A stretch of DNA of 55,466 nucleotides, taken from NCBI GenBank assembly GCA_021818025.1, contig JAKAFH010000003.1:1-55466 (forward strand). Reading direction: 5' to 3'. The position numbers and the translations under genes were made by a program. Position 1 is the stretch's first letter, and the number at the start of each line of letters is the position of its first letter. The notes beneath the pieces were generated by a model. The model was not told where the DNA came from. It ran no database searches and was given only the letters and a program-made list of their open reading frames with translations. This DNA is from Actinomycetes bacterium (GTDB lineage Bacteria; Actinomycetota; Acidimicrobiia; Acidimicrobiales; RAAP-2). Of this stretch, positions 25,759 to 34,245 are shown one piece after another.

Positions 25759-27109
25759 CGTCGCCCCCGAGGCGTCCGTGGCGCGCGAGGCGCTCGCGAC
25801 GCGTCGCGCGATGGTGCTCGCCGCGGTCGAGGCCCGCGCCCACCGCGTCGCGCCACCACTCGAAGCTGAGCGGTCCGACCTGGACGAGGTCGCCATCCAA
25901 GGCGCCCGCGCGCGTCAGCAGTCGGTCGACGCCCAGCGCCCGGAGTCGTTTGACGATCTCGGCGAGCGCCTCGTCGTCGGTGAGGTCCTGGAAGCGGACC
26001 GCCCGCACGGCGCTTCGCCCGGTCACGACCCACGAATTCGGCCCCGCCGAGGTCACCTCGACGTCGTCTTGGATCGGGCGGTGGACCACGACCTCGTAGT
26101 CGCTGGCCTCGGCCGCCTCGCGGCGCGCGGTCGTCACGAGGGCGGCCAGGCGCGCGACGAGGGGGCGCACGCCCTCACCGGTTAACGCCGAGATCGCGAG
26201 GTCCCCGGACACCACGTCCGAGTCGGCGACGTCGGACTTAGAGCCGACGACGATCCGCGGGCGCTCGAGCAGGTCGGCCTGATACTCGCCGAGCTCTCGC
26301 AGCAGCACGCGCAGCTGCTCGTCGGGCGCGAGCGGGGCGCCCACCGAACGGTCGAGCAAGACGCACAGCACCTTCGCGTTCTCGACGTGGCGCAAGAAGT
26401 CGTGTCCGAGCCCGCGCCCCTGGGCCGCTCCCTCGATGAGTCCGGGAATGTCAGCCATAACGAACTCGGTCGCGTCGTCGGGCCGGCCACTGCGCTCGCC
26501 CACGCGCACGACACCGAGGTTGGGCGCGAGGGTCGTGAACGGATAGTCGGCGATCTTGGGCCGGGCCGCGGAGACCCGGGCGATCAGCGTCGACTTGCCA
26601 ACGTTGGGAAAGCCGATCAGCGCCACGTCGGCGCGCAACTTGAGCTCGAGGTCGAACCACCGCTCCTCGCCGACCTCGCCTTGCTCAGCGAAGGCGGGGG
26701 CCCGGCGCTGGTTGGACAGGAACCGTGCGTTGCCGGCGCCACCGAGTCCGCCCTCGGCCGCCCGCCACCGGTCCCCCGGTCCCGCGAGGTCCACCACGAC
26801 CGCGCCGTCGCGGTCGTGCACCACCGTGCCGACCGGCACCGAAACCATGAGATCCTGGCCGCGCGCGCCGTGCTGGCGCTTGGACGTGCCGTGGGCCCCG
26901 TCGGTGGCCCGGCGGAACGGGTGGTCCCGGAATCCGAGCAACGAGGCCTGGTTCGGGTCGGCGACCAGCCAGACGTCACCTCCGCGGCCGCCATCGCCGC
27001 CGTCAGGCCCACCCTTGGCCACGTGGGCCTCGCGGCGAAAACTCACGCACCCCGCGCCGCCGTCGCCAGCCTTGGCGTGCAACTGGGCGGAATCAACGAA
27101 GGCGGACAC
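25745..27109 (-). CDS. obgE: Ribosome-associated GTPase Obg/CgtA
   Basis: Essential GTPase of large-subunit assembly and stress signalling. The 454-residue protein has the Gly-rich Obg fold (VDSAQLHAKAGDGGAGCVSF, GGPDGGDGGRGGDVWL), the G domain with G1 GFPNVGKST near residue 166, DIPGLIEGA and a SKSDVAD motif in the G4 position. A C-terminal OCT domain (about 345-430) and a basic/acidic tail follow. GTG start at 27109 with AGGA seven bases upstream. It normally follows rpmA directly; here an aminotransferase and an HU gene intervene. Confidence 0.95.
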   Translation of the reverse strand: MSAFVDSAQLHAKAGDGGAGCVSFRREAHVAKGGPDGGDGGRGGDVWLVADPNQASLLGFRDHPFRRATDGAHGTSKRQHGARGQDLMVSVPVGTVVHDRDGAVVVDLAGPGDRWRAAEGGLGGAGNARFLSNQRRAPAFAEQGEVGEERWFDLELKLRADVALIGFPNVGKSTLIARVSAARPKIADYPFTTLAPNLGVVRVGERSGRPDDATEFVMADIPGLIEGAAQGRGLGHDFLRHVENAKVLCVLLDRSVGAPLAPDEQLRVLLRELGEYQADLLERPRIVVGSKSDVADSDVVSGDLAISALTGEGVRPLVARLAALVTTARREAAEASDYEVVVHRPIQDDVEVTSAGPNSWVVTGRSAVRAVRFQDLTDDEALAEIVKRLRALGVDRLLTRAGALDGDLVQVGPLSFEWWRDAVGAGLDRGEHHRATRRERLARHGRLGGDDDEA

Positions 27110-27139
27110 CCAACAATCCTACGAGCCCGCCGTCGGGGG

Positions 27140-28513
27140 CTAGTCGACCAGGTCCGCGACGGCTTCGTCGAAGACCGCCTGGTGCCGTGCGACGTCATCG
27201 CGCGTCGTGGCCGGACACATCAGGGCCATGTTGTGAAAGGGCGTCAGCAGCACCCCCCGATTCACCCCATAGAGGTGCAGGTAGTCCTCGAGGACCGGGT
27301 CCGCGCTGGTCGCGGACTGGCCACCGTTCACCGGCGCGGGGTTCGCGAAGCGGTACTCGCAGCGCGCACCGAGCTGACTGACGGACCAGGGCAGGTCGTA
27401 GCGGTCAATGGTCGAGCGCACACCCGTTGCGAAGGACGTGGCGAGGTCCTCCATCGCCACGAACGCCTCGTCGGTGAGGACCTCGCCGAGAACCGCGCGC
27501 ATCGAGGCCAGGCTGAGCGGGTTGCCCGCGAGCGTGCCCCCCACGCCGCCCACGTCGACGATGTCAGCGGTGTCGCTGTCCGCCGCCACCGCCCGCATGA
27601 CGCGATCGGCCAAGTCCTGGGTGAGCCCGTAGGCCCCGCAGGCCACGCCGCCACCGAGGGACTTGCCGATCGTCAGGGCGTCGGGGCGCAACCCGTATCG
27701 CCGGGTGGCACCGCCCGGGCCGGCGGAGAAGGTGTGGGTCTCGTCGATGATCAAGAGCGTGCCGGTCTGGTCGCACAGGGCGCGCACGCCCTCGAGGAAG
27801 CCCGGCTCGGGCAGGACGATGCCGATGTTGGTCATCGCGGGCTCGGTCAGGACCGCCGCCACGTCGCCCGGCGCCAGGGCGCGTTCCAAGGCGGCGAGGT
27901 CGTTGAACTCGACGACGCGGGTCGTCTCACTCGGATCGACGGCCGGCGCGACATTGCCGGGACGCGACTGGGCGCGTCCGTCGGGGCCGACGACGACGAA
28001 GGACTCGTCGACCGTGCCGTGGTAGCTGTAGGAGAAGACGAGGACCTTGGGACGGCGCGTCACGAGCCGCACGAGTCGCAGCAACCACCGGTTGGCGTCG
28101 GTCGCTGACAGGGTGAAGGACCACTGGTCGAGCCCGAAGCGCCGATGCAACTCAGCCGCGACCCACTGGGCGTCCTCGGTGGGCAGCATCGTGGTCACCC
28201 CGCCACGCACCCCCAGGCGCTCGTTGACGGCCCGCACCAACGGCGCCGGTGAGTGCCCGGCCATCGCGCCGGTGTCGCCCAAGGCGAAGTCGACCAGCTC
28301 GTGACCGTCCAGGTCGGTGATCGTGGCGCCGTGGGCGGCGCTGAAGCCGAGGGGGAAGCCGCCCGCCCACTTGCTCATCCACGTCATCGGGACTCGGCCG
28401 AAGAGGTGGCTCGCCTCGTCGTGCAGCCGCCGCGAGTTCGGGTGCTCGCGCCCGTAGCGCTCGACTTCGGCTGCCAGGCGATCGGTGAGACGGTGTCGGT
28501 CAAGGGTCTGCAT
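27140..28513 (-). CDS. Class III aminotransferase (glutamate-1-semialdehyde aminomutase-like)
   Basis: A PLP-dependent fold type I enzyme of 457 residues. It has AAHGATITDLDGHELVDFAL and GDTGAMAGHSPAPLVRAV at the N-terminus, IIDETHTFSAGPGGATRRYG with the PLP-binding Asp, and the Schiff-base Lys in LTIGKSLGGGVACGAYG. A GSA-aminomutase-like C-terminus (RGVLLTPFHNMALMCPATT) follows. The overall layout is closest to HemL-like aminotransferases, but no other tetrapyrrole gene is nearby and the substrate is not known. Start ATG 28513 was chosen by alignment to the family start; a more upstream ATG at 28579 in frame would add a basic leader. It separates rpmA/hup from obgE. Confidence 0.85.
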   Translation of the reverse strand: MQTLDRHRLTDRLAAEVERYGREHPNSRRLHDEASHLFGRVPMTWMSKWAGGFPLGFSAAHGATITDLDGHELVDFALGDTGAMAGHSPAPLVRAVNERLGVRGGVTTMLPTEDAQWVAAELHRRFGLDQWSFTLSATDANRWLLRLVRLVTRRPKVLVFSYSYHGTVDESFVVVGPDGRAQSRPGNVAPAVDPSETTRVVEFNDLAALERALAPGDVAAVLTEPAMTNIGIVLPEPGFLEGVRALCDQTGTLLIIDETHTFSAGPGGATRRYGLRPDALTIGKSLGGGVACGAYGLTQDLADRVMRAVAADSDTADIVDVGGVGGTLAGNPLSLASMRAVLGEVLTDEAFVAMEDLATSFATGVRSTIDRYDLPWSVSQLGARCEYRFANPAPVNGGQSATSADPVLEDYLHLYGVNRGVLLTPFHNMALMCPATTRDDVARHQAVFDEAVADLVD

Positions 28514-28719
28514 GTGGCCATGGTAGAGGGGCGCAAGCGACCACCGCCGCCGTGACGGCGAGCAAATTTCATTCCTCATTAGGGTTTATAACACCGCCGG
28601 CGGTGCCATCTCAGCGAAAACTTATCGAAAATCCCTAAATTGCAACGTTTCTTCGATAAAGATGGCTCCGGTTGGTGGGAATCCCCCGCCCGAATTAGTG
28701 AAGAGTAAGGAGTCGACCG
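28514..28719. promoter_or_regulatory. AT-rich divergent promoter region with palindromes (aminotransferase / hup)
   Basis: This 206-base gap is clearly more AT-rich than its surroundings. It holds a perfect 14-base palindrome CACCGCCGGCGGTG (28592-28605) and an 8-base inverted repeat TTATCGAA / TTCGATAA (28622-28629 and 28652-28659) with a 22-base spacer. On the plus strand GTAAGGAG precedes the hup GTG. On the minus strand TTATAAACCCTAAT resembles -10 boxes for the aminotransferase. The exact promoters could not be fixed. Confidence 0.55.
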
Positions 28720-28995
28720 GTGAACAAGGCCGAGTTGGTAGATGCAATTGCTGCCGAGAGTGGCGCAGCCAAGAACACGGTAGCCGAGGTGCTGAAGGCC
28801 TTTGAAGACGTTGTCGTGAAGAACGTGTCGGGTGGCGAGAAGATCGTCCTGTCGGGCTTCCTGTCGTTCGAGCGCGTCCAGCGCAAGGCTCGGACCGCCC
28901 GCAACCCCCAGACCGGTGAGGCCATCCAGGTCGCCGCTTCGAGGGCTCCGAAGGTTTCCATTGGCTCGACCTTCAAGAAGGCCGTCAAGGGATAG
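28720..28995 (+). CDS. hup: HU-family DNA-binding protein
   Basis: Histone-like nucleoid protein. The 91-residue product has the family layout: MNKAELVDAIAAESGAAK helices, then VVKNVSGGEKIVLSGFLSFE and the DNA-binding beta arm RKARTARNPQTGEAIQVAA with the conserved RNPQTGE, ending KVSIGSTFKKAVKG. GTG start at 28720 with AAGGAG about nine bases upstream. It has no Lys-rich C-terminal extension, unlike the HU of mycobacteria. It is a lone plus-strand gene inserted in the rpmA-obgE interval and ends at a strong terminator. Confidence 0.96.
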   Translation: MNKAELVDAIAAESGAAKNTVAEVLKAFEDVVVKNVSGGEKIVLSGFLSFERVQRKARTARNPQTGEAIQVAASRAPKVSIGSTFKKAVKG

Positions 28996-29010
28996 AACGA
29001 ACGGCGGTAA

Positions 29011-29050
29011 CGACGAATCCCCGGGCGCTCGCCCGGGGATTCGTCGTTTT
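29011..29050 (+). terminator. Strong intrinsic terminator after hup
   Basis: A perfect 16-bp stem (29011-29026 with 29031-29046) with loop GCTC is followed by TTTT. It ends hup transcription, and because the stem is symmetric it may also stop rpmA transcripts arriving from the other side, although the minus-strand T tail is weak. Confidence 0.92.
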
Positions 29051-29065
29051 ACTGAGAAGTCGTGG

Positions 29066-29317
29066 CTAGTCGGCCAGGACGTCGACCAGTTTGCGTCCGC
29101 CGCGGAAGCCGAACTTGACTGTGCCCTCGGTCAAGGCAAAAAGGGTGTCGTCCTTGCCGATCCCCACGTTGCGGCCCGGGTGGAACTGGGTGCCGCGCTG
29201 GCGGATGATGATGCTGCCCGACTTGACCGTGGTCCCGTCGAAGGTCTTCACGCCGAGGCGCTGGGCGTTGGAGTCGCGACCGTTTCGGGTCGAACCGCCA
29301 CCTTTGGTCTTTGACAT
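29066..29317 (-). CDS. rpmA: 50S ribosomal protein L27
   Basis: L27 sits at the peptidyl transferase centre. The 83-residue protein has the family signature [37 protein letters not shown] and [12 protein letters not shown]. No N-terminal cleavage extension (as in Firmicutes) is present. ATG at 29317, GGAG upstream, nine bases after rplU. It is the last gene of the rne-rplU-rpmA unit. Confidence 0.97.
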   Translation of the reverse strand: MSKTKGGGSTRNGRDSNAQRLGVKTFDGTTVKSGSIIIRQRGTQFHPGRNVGIGKDDTLFALTEGTVKFGFRGGRKLVDVLAD

Positions 29318-29326
29318 GCTCGCTCC

Positions 29327-29638
29327 TTAGGCGTTCGTCGAGATCGAGGTGATCTCGACGGTCGAGTAGTGCTGGCGGTGGCCCCAGCGCTTGCGCTGGT
29401 TGGCCTTGGCCTTGTAGGTCAACGCGCGGATCTTGGGACCCTTCTCCTCACCGAGGATCCGACCGGTCACGGTCGTGCCCTTCAACGCGGGTCCGGCAAT
29501 GACTTGATCGCCATCAACCAGCATGACGGGAACGAACTGAACATCGGCGCCAATCGCCTCGGGGCGCAGGTCAACGCGGACTACCTGGCCCTCGGTGACT
29601 CGCTCCTGGGATGTGCCTACTCGGATCACGGCGTACAT
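29327..29638 (-). CDS. rplU: 50S ribosomal protein L21
   Basis: The 103-residue protein matches L21: MYAVIRVGTSQERVTEGQ at the start, VTGRILGEEKGPKIRALTYKAK and the basic RKRWGHRQHYSTVEI near the end, which binds 23S rRNA. It lies 41 bases after rne and nine before rpmA, the conserved gene order. Confidence 0.97.
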   Translation of the reverse strand: MYAVIRVGTSQERVTEGQVVRVDLRPEAIGADVQFVPVMLVDGDQVIAGPALKGTTVTGRILGEEKGPKIRALTYKAKANQRKRWGHRQHYSTVEITSISTNA

Positions 29639-29679
29639 AGGGTTTCCATACTAGTCGAAAACGGACGGGCCGACTTCGT

Positions 29680-31278
29680 TTACAGGCCGGTCGACAGCAC
29701 GAAGCCGCGCCCGTCACAGACGGTGCACACACTCGACACCGACTCCAGCAGGCCCTCGTTGACCCGCTTGCGGGTCATCTCGACCAGCCCCAGCTCGGAG
29801 ATATCAAAGACTTGCGTGCGGGTCTTGTCCCTCGAGAGGGCCTGGCGCAGGGCCGAGGCCACCGCGTCTCGGTTGGCCTTGGACTCCATGTCGATGAAGT
29901 CGATGACGATGATGCCGCCGATGTCGCGCAGGCGAAGCTGGCGCGCCACCTCCTCGGCTGCCTCGAGGTTGTTGCGAAAGACCGTCTCTTCGAGGTTCGT
30001 CTTTCCCACGTTCTTGCCCGTGTTGACGTCCACCACGGTCAGGGCCTCGGTCCGCTCGATGATCAGCGAGCCGCCCGACGGCAGGAAGACCTTGCGGTCC
30101 AGGGCACGGTGGAGCTGCTCGTGCACGAAGTAGCGCTCGAAGAGCGGCAGATCCTCGGTGGCCCGGTCGTAGTACTCGATGCGGTCCGCGAGCTCGGGGT
30201 TGACCGCGAGCACGTACTCGCGAACCTTCTCGTAGAGATCACGATCGTCGATCAGCACACCGCGATAGTCGTCGTTCAACTCCTCGCGCAGCACCCGCAC
30301 CGCGAGGTCGAGGTCACGGTAGATGAGTCGGGGCTGGTTGGACTTGGCGACCTCGGCCTCGATGGCGTCCCACTTCTCGGCCAGCGAGGTGACGTCGCGC
30401 GCCAGGTCCTCGGCGGAAACGCCCTCGGCGGCGGTGCGGATGATGACACCGTGGCGCTCGGGCTTGACCTCGTCAATGATCTTGCGCAGCCGGCGACGTT
30501 CGCCGTCGGCGAGTCGCTTGGAGATCCCCACGGTCGACGAGTTCGGGACCAAGACCGCGAACCGTCCGGGCAGCGATACCTCTTGGGTGAGCCGAGCGCC
30601 CTTGGCCCCAATCGCGTTCTTGGTCACCTGGCAGACGATCGTCTGGCCGGCACGGATCATCTCCTCGATGCGCTTGGTGTTGGCCGGCGTGCCGTCAACG
30701 TCATCGTCGTCGAACGTCACGTCACCTCGGTAGAGCACGGCGTTCTTGGGGATTCCGATGTCGACGAAGGCCAGCTCCATGCCCGGCAGCACGTTCTGGA
30801 TGCGCCCCACGTAGATGTTGCCGTCGATCTGGAGCGTCTCGTCGGCGGCCTTGGCCACGGTGTACTCGACCATCGAGCGGCCCTCGAGGGTCGCGATGTG
30901 GGTGGCTTCCTTGGTGGTGTGCACGCACATGAGGTAGCGACCCTGGGCACGCGCCTTGCGCTCACCGCCCCGTCGACGTCGGCCACGGCTGCGTTGACTC
31001 GCCCCGTCGGCCACGTCAGGCGCCGACGCCTCTACCGGGGCCTCCGCGGGACGTCCGGTCGCCGCGGGACGGCCTTGGCCACCCTGGCCGCCGCGACCAC
31101 GCCCACCGCGCCGACGGCGCGAGCCACCACCCCCGGTCGAACCGTTCGAGCTCGACGGGGCGGTACCGCTGTCACCCGAAGACGGGCTCGGCCTGGTGTC
31201 GCCAATTTGCGGGGCGGGGCGCGTGTCGCCGATGCGGGGACCAGCGGCTGGGACGGGGGTCTTGTTCTCGTCGCTCAC
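29680..31278 (-). CDS. rne: Ribonuclease E/G
   Basis: Endoribonuclease central to RNA decay and rRNA processing. The 532-residue protein has a ~95-residue N-terminal Pro/Gly/Arg-rich disordered region. The S1-containing catalytic domain follows (GNIYVGRIQNVLPGMELAFVDIG in two parts), then ALTVVDVNTGKNVGKTNLEE and GGIIVIDFIDM with the metal-binding Asp residues. The Zn-link Cys pair CTVCDGRGF is close to the end. The disordered region is N-terminal and there is no long C-terminal scaffold. GTG at 31278 with GGAGTG upstream is preferred over GTG at 31314. Conserved order rne-rplU-rpmA. Confidence 0.93.
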   Translation of the reverse strand: MSDENKTPVPAAGPRIGDTRPAPQIGDTRPSPSSGDSGTAPSSSNGSTGGGGSRRRRGGRGRGGQGGQGRPAATGRPAEAPVEASAPDVADGASQRSRGRRRRGGERKARAQGRYLMCVHTTKEATHIATLEGRSMVEYTVAKAADETLQIDGNIYVGRIQNVLPGMELAFVDIGIPKNAVLYRGDVTFDDDDVDGTPANTKRIEEMIRAGQTIVCQVTKNAIGAKGARLTQEVSLPGRFAVLVPNSSTVGISKRLADGERRRLRKIIDEVKPERHGVIIRTAAEGVSAEDLARDVTSLAEKWDAIEAEVAKSNQPRLIYRDLDLAVRVLREELNDDYRGVLIDDRDLYEKVREYVLAVNPELADRIEYYDRATEDLPLFERYFVHEQLHRALDRKVFLPSGGSLIIERTEALTVVDVNTGKNVGKTNLEETVFRNNLEAAEEVARQLRLRDIGGIIVIDFIDMESKANRDAVASALRQALSRDKTRTQVFDISELGLVEMTRKRVNEGLLESVSSVCTVCDGRGFVLSTGL

Positions 31279-31573
31279 GACGGACACTCCTTGCGTTCTG
31301 AATTTCCTGACCACAGCGGTGGTCGGTACGATGGTGGGCCCGCGGCACGGCCGGGGCGCGGTCAGGGGCGAAAGCGTACGTGGCGACTCCTATCGCCCCG
31401 AAGACGAGGGTCCGCAGTCTCAGCAGTGCCATTGCGCTGGGATGATCCACGATGTCCTCGATACCTACTCGCAAGGGACAGGCCGTCGCGAGTGTTGCGT
31501 TCTCACGCGCGCCGTACAACTTGTACAGCGACGCCCCACGCCACAACGTTACACCGTTCGCTGAGATTTCCGA
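31279..31573 (-). other. Long non-coding leader/intergenic region upstream of rne
   Basis: No convincing gene lies in these 295 bases between mrdA and rne. They contain a perfect 13-base palindrome GTACAACTTGTAC (31514-31526) with a G/C centre, and several weak -10-like boxes. A short hydrophobic open frame near 31440 (MALLRLRTLVFGAIGVATY) then runs out of frame into rne. Long leaders serve RNase E autoregulation in enterobacteria; an equivalent role here is only a possibility. Confidence 0.4.
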
Positions 31574-33736
31574 CTATCCCTTCGACGTCGTCGTCGAATT
31601 CGTGGTCGTTGTGGTGGTTGCACGGTGGGTCGTCGTCGACGTCGTGGTCGAGGTAGGCAGGGTCAACTTCGGCGTCATCGACACCGGCCGGATCGGGTGT
31701 GCCACCAGGTAGTTGAACGCCTCGGCGACAACTGGGGCCGCCGCGTTTGCACCGTAGCCACCCTCTCCGATGACACAGACCACCACGTACTTGGGCCGAT
31801 TAATCGGTCCGAAACCCACGAACAGCGAGTTGGGCTCCATGCCGGGCGCGTTCGACGCCGTCCCGGTCTTGCCGGCCAGTGGAAACGCGCTTAGTGAGAA
31901 CGTCGCGTTGTGATGGAACGCGTAGTAGCCCGTACCGCGTGGGTTGTTGATAACGCCGTAGAGGCCCTGGAGGATCGGAGCCCGAATGGCCGGGGTCAGG
32001 TGGACGTGGCCGAGCACTCGTGGCGCGTAGCGCCGGATTACCTTACCCGAGGGGCTGAGGATCCCCGCCGCCACTTCGGGCGCGTAGCGCGTGCCGCCGT
32101 TGGCGAAGGTCGCGTAGGCATCAGCCAACGCGATCGGCGTAAGCGCGGTGGCACCCTGACCGAAGGCCATCTCGATGTTGTCACCCGTGTACCAGGCAAC
32201 GTTGGGGAACGCTTTGGGCGCCTGGGCGTGCAACGCCTTGCGCACGGAGGGCGAGTCGACCCGGCCGGGCACCTCGTTGGGTAGGTCGATGTTCGTGTAC
32301 TGGTCCAAGCCGTACTGGTGCGCGACGTTCTGAATGGGCGTCTGGCCGTACTTGCGCTGGTGCGCCCAGAAGAGGTAGCCGAGGTTGTAGAAGTAGTAGT
32401 CCGACGAGACCGTCAGGGCCATGGGCAAGTTGACCAACCCGTTTCCCGAGGTCTCGGCGTCGTGAAAGACGCAGCCGTGGCCGCCCTGCAGGCAGCCGGG
32501 CACGACGTAGATACCGGTGTCGTTCACCAGCGTCGTCGGCGAGAAAACGCCCGTTTGCAGTTCCGCGGTCGCCGTGATGAGCTTGAAGGTGCTGCCGGGG
32601 GTGTAGAGGCCCTGGATCGCGTAGTTGTTGAAGGCGCCGACCTTCATCAGGCTGTTGAAGGTCGACTGGGAGAGCCCGTTCACGAACGAGTTCAGGTTGT
32701 ACGACGGGAAACTCGACATCGCGAGCACCGCGCCGGTGTTCGGATCGAGCACCACCGCTGCGCCGTTGACGGCCTGGGGGTATCGGTGCGACACCGGGTC
32801 GTAGGTCTTGCGGTCGAGCAACACCTGCTGAGAGAGGTACCCGTCGAGCGCCCGCTGTAGGCCTTCGTCGATGTTGAGCACCACCGAGTCACCGTTGGTC
32901 GGCGGCGTCGTCTTGGCGGTCGTGAGGATATTGCCAAAGGCGTCGACTTCGAGGGTCTGGGTGCCGTCGTGACCACGCAGATACTGCTCGTAGAACGCCT
33001 CGATCCCCGCCTTACCGATCTGGGAATTGGTCTGATAGCCCTGATTGGGGTGGGCGGCTATCTCCTTGCCGGTGATCGGGCCGACGTAGCCGAGCACCTG
33101 GGAACCGACGCTGCCGCCGTTGGGGTAGGACCGCCTCGAGACATTCAAGATCGTCACGCCGGGAAACTCGCTCGGGTGCAACTTGATGAACTCGACCACC
33201 GTCGCCGGCGCGTTCAGCATGATCGGAGCCGGCTGGTAGGGGTCGTACTGCGCGTTGTTGAGCGCCGCGTTGATCGAGGTCACACTAACCCCGGTCAGGG
33301 CGGCCAGCGTCCCCTTCACTGCCGGGTCGAGTGCCGCCTCGGCTCGCGAGAGCTGCACCTCGGTCGTCGTGGTGTTGGTGACGAGCGGGCGCCCATAACG
33401 GTCGAGGATGAGCCCGCGAGCGGCCGGGATCGAGCTCACCCGCAGCGAGTTGGAGTTCACGGTCGCGACCGCGACGCGGTAATCGAGGATCTGCAGTGTG
33501 AAGAGCCGATAGATCAGCAGCACGAGCAGCACCGCGAAGAAGCCGCCGATGATCCGCCAGCGTCGCTCCGGGCGAACCTCGATCTCCTCGGGCGACGCGA
33601 CCAGGTCGCGGATCCCGACCGAGCGGCGCACGTTGATGGACCGGCCCCGTCGACGAAACGGGTTGAGCGACTCCCACGGACGCCAGAGCCGAGAGAACAG
33701 CGAGCCCGTTGGCCGCTCGCGCCACGACCGCCTCAC
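31574..33736 (-). CDS. mrdA: Penicillin-binding protein 2 (elongation-specific transpeptidase)
   Basis: Class B PBP that crosslinks peptidoglycan during rod elongation. The 720-residue protein has a basic cytosolic start, one membrane helix (62-82), the PBP dimerisation domain, and a transpeptidase domain. Catalytic motifs are S382-x-x-K385 (TPGSTFKLI), SSD at 444-446 and KTGTAS near 628. A Thr/Ser-rich tail ends the protein. GTG 33736 overlaps the mreD TGA as GTGA. RodA, its usual partner encoded directly downstream, is missing here; the next gene is rne. Confidence 0.93.
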   Translation of the reverse strand: MRRSWRERPTGSLFSRLWRPWESLNPFRRRGRSINVRRSVGIRDLVASPEEIEVRPERRWRIIGGFFAVLLVLLIYRLFTLQILDYRVAVATVNSNSLRVSSIPAARGLILDRYGRPLVTNTTTTEVQLSRAEAALDPAVKGTLAALTGVSVTSINAALNNAQYDPYQPAPIMLNAPATVVEFIKLHPSEFPGVTILNVSRRSYPNGGSVGSQVLGYVGPITGKEIAAHPNQGYQTNSQIGKAGIEAFYEQYLRGHDGTQTLEVDAFGNILTTAKTTPPTNGDSVVLNIDEGLQRALDGYLSQQVLLDRKTYDPVSHRYPQAVNGAAVVLDPNTGAVLAMSSFPSYNLNSFVNGLSQSTFNSLMKVGAFNNYAIQGLYTPGSTFKLITATAELQTGVFSPTTLVNDTGIYVVPGCLQGGHGCVFHDAETSGNGLVNLPMALTVSSDYYFYNLGYLFWAHQRKYGQTPIQNVAHQYGLDQYTNIDLPNEVPGRVDSPSVRKALHAQAPKAFPNVAWYTGDNIEMAFGQGATALTPIALADAYATFANGGTRYAPEVAAGILSPSGKVIRRYAPRVLGHVHLTPAIRAPILQGLYGVINNPRGTGYYAFHHNATFSLSAFPLAGKTGTASNAPGMEPNSLFVGFGPINRPKYVVVCVIGEGGYGANAAAPVVAEAFNYLVAHPIRPVSMTPKLTLPTSTTTSTTTHRATTTTTTNSTTTSKG

Positions 33737-34245
33737 CCGCGCGACCGCCCGTCGATTCGAGCGATCGCCCGCGCCAGCCGGGCGCTCGGGCGCGCGAGCA
33801 CGAAGAACGCGATCGCGTTGACCTCCATGCTCGCCAGCATGCTGCCACGCCAGAGCCCGAAGTTGAATTCGACGTAGCCGAGGGCGACGTAGAGCGCCGG
33901 CGCGAGCAGGCCGGCCACACCCGCCAGGACCGGCGTCACCCACCACGCGGCCGAATCGAGATCGCCCACTCCCTCGCGTCCGAGCCTCGACGCGACGTAG
34001 GCCAGGGCCACGGCAACGACGATGGTCAAGCCAAAGGGCGACGCGCTGTGAGTGTCAAAGAAGAGCCCCGACAACACGGCGCCCCAGACGGCCAGGTACG
34101 TCACGCCAGTCAGTCCGATCGCGAACGGCCACAGCCAGACGAGCATCACCACGACGCCGTCGATGCGCAGCGCGGAAAAGACCGCCAGTTGCAGCCCGAC
34201 GATGATGAGTGTGATGATCGCGACCGGTATCAGGGCGCGCCTCAC
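33733..34245 (-). CDS. mreD: Rod shape-determining protein MreD
   Basis: Small integral membrane component of the elongasome. The 170-residue protein has about five hydrophobic helices, the first beginning ALIPVAIITLIIVGLQLAV, and a conserved GLFFDTHSASPFGL-like loop. GTG at 34245 overlaps the mreC stop and its own stop overlaps mrdA, so mreC-mreD-mrdA are tightly coupled. Identification rests on hydropathy, the loop and the gene order. Confidence 0.88.
   Translation of the reverse strand: MRRALIPVAIITLIIVGLQLAVFSALRIDGVVVMLVWLWPFAIGLTGVTYLAVWGAVLSGLFFDTHSASPFGLTIVVAVALAYVASRLGREGVGDLDSAAWWVTPVLAGVAGLLAPALYVALGYVEFNFGLWRGSMLASMEVNAIAFFVLARPSARLARAIARIDGRSRG

Noticed and set aside
31172-31440. 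Hydrophobic short frame in the rne leader (MALLRLRTLVFGAIGVATY).
   Set aside because: It runs out of frame into rne with low-complexity Arg/Pro sequence and has no Shine-Dalgarno site; kept only as a note.
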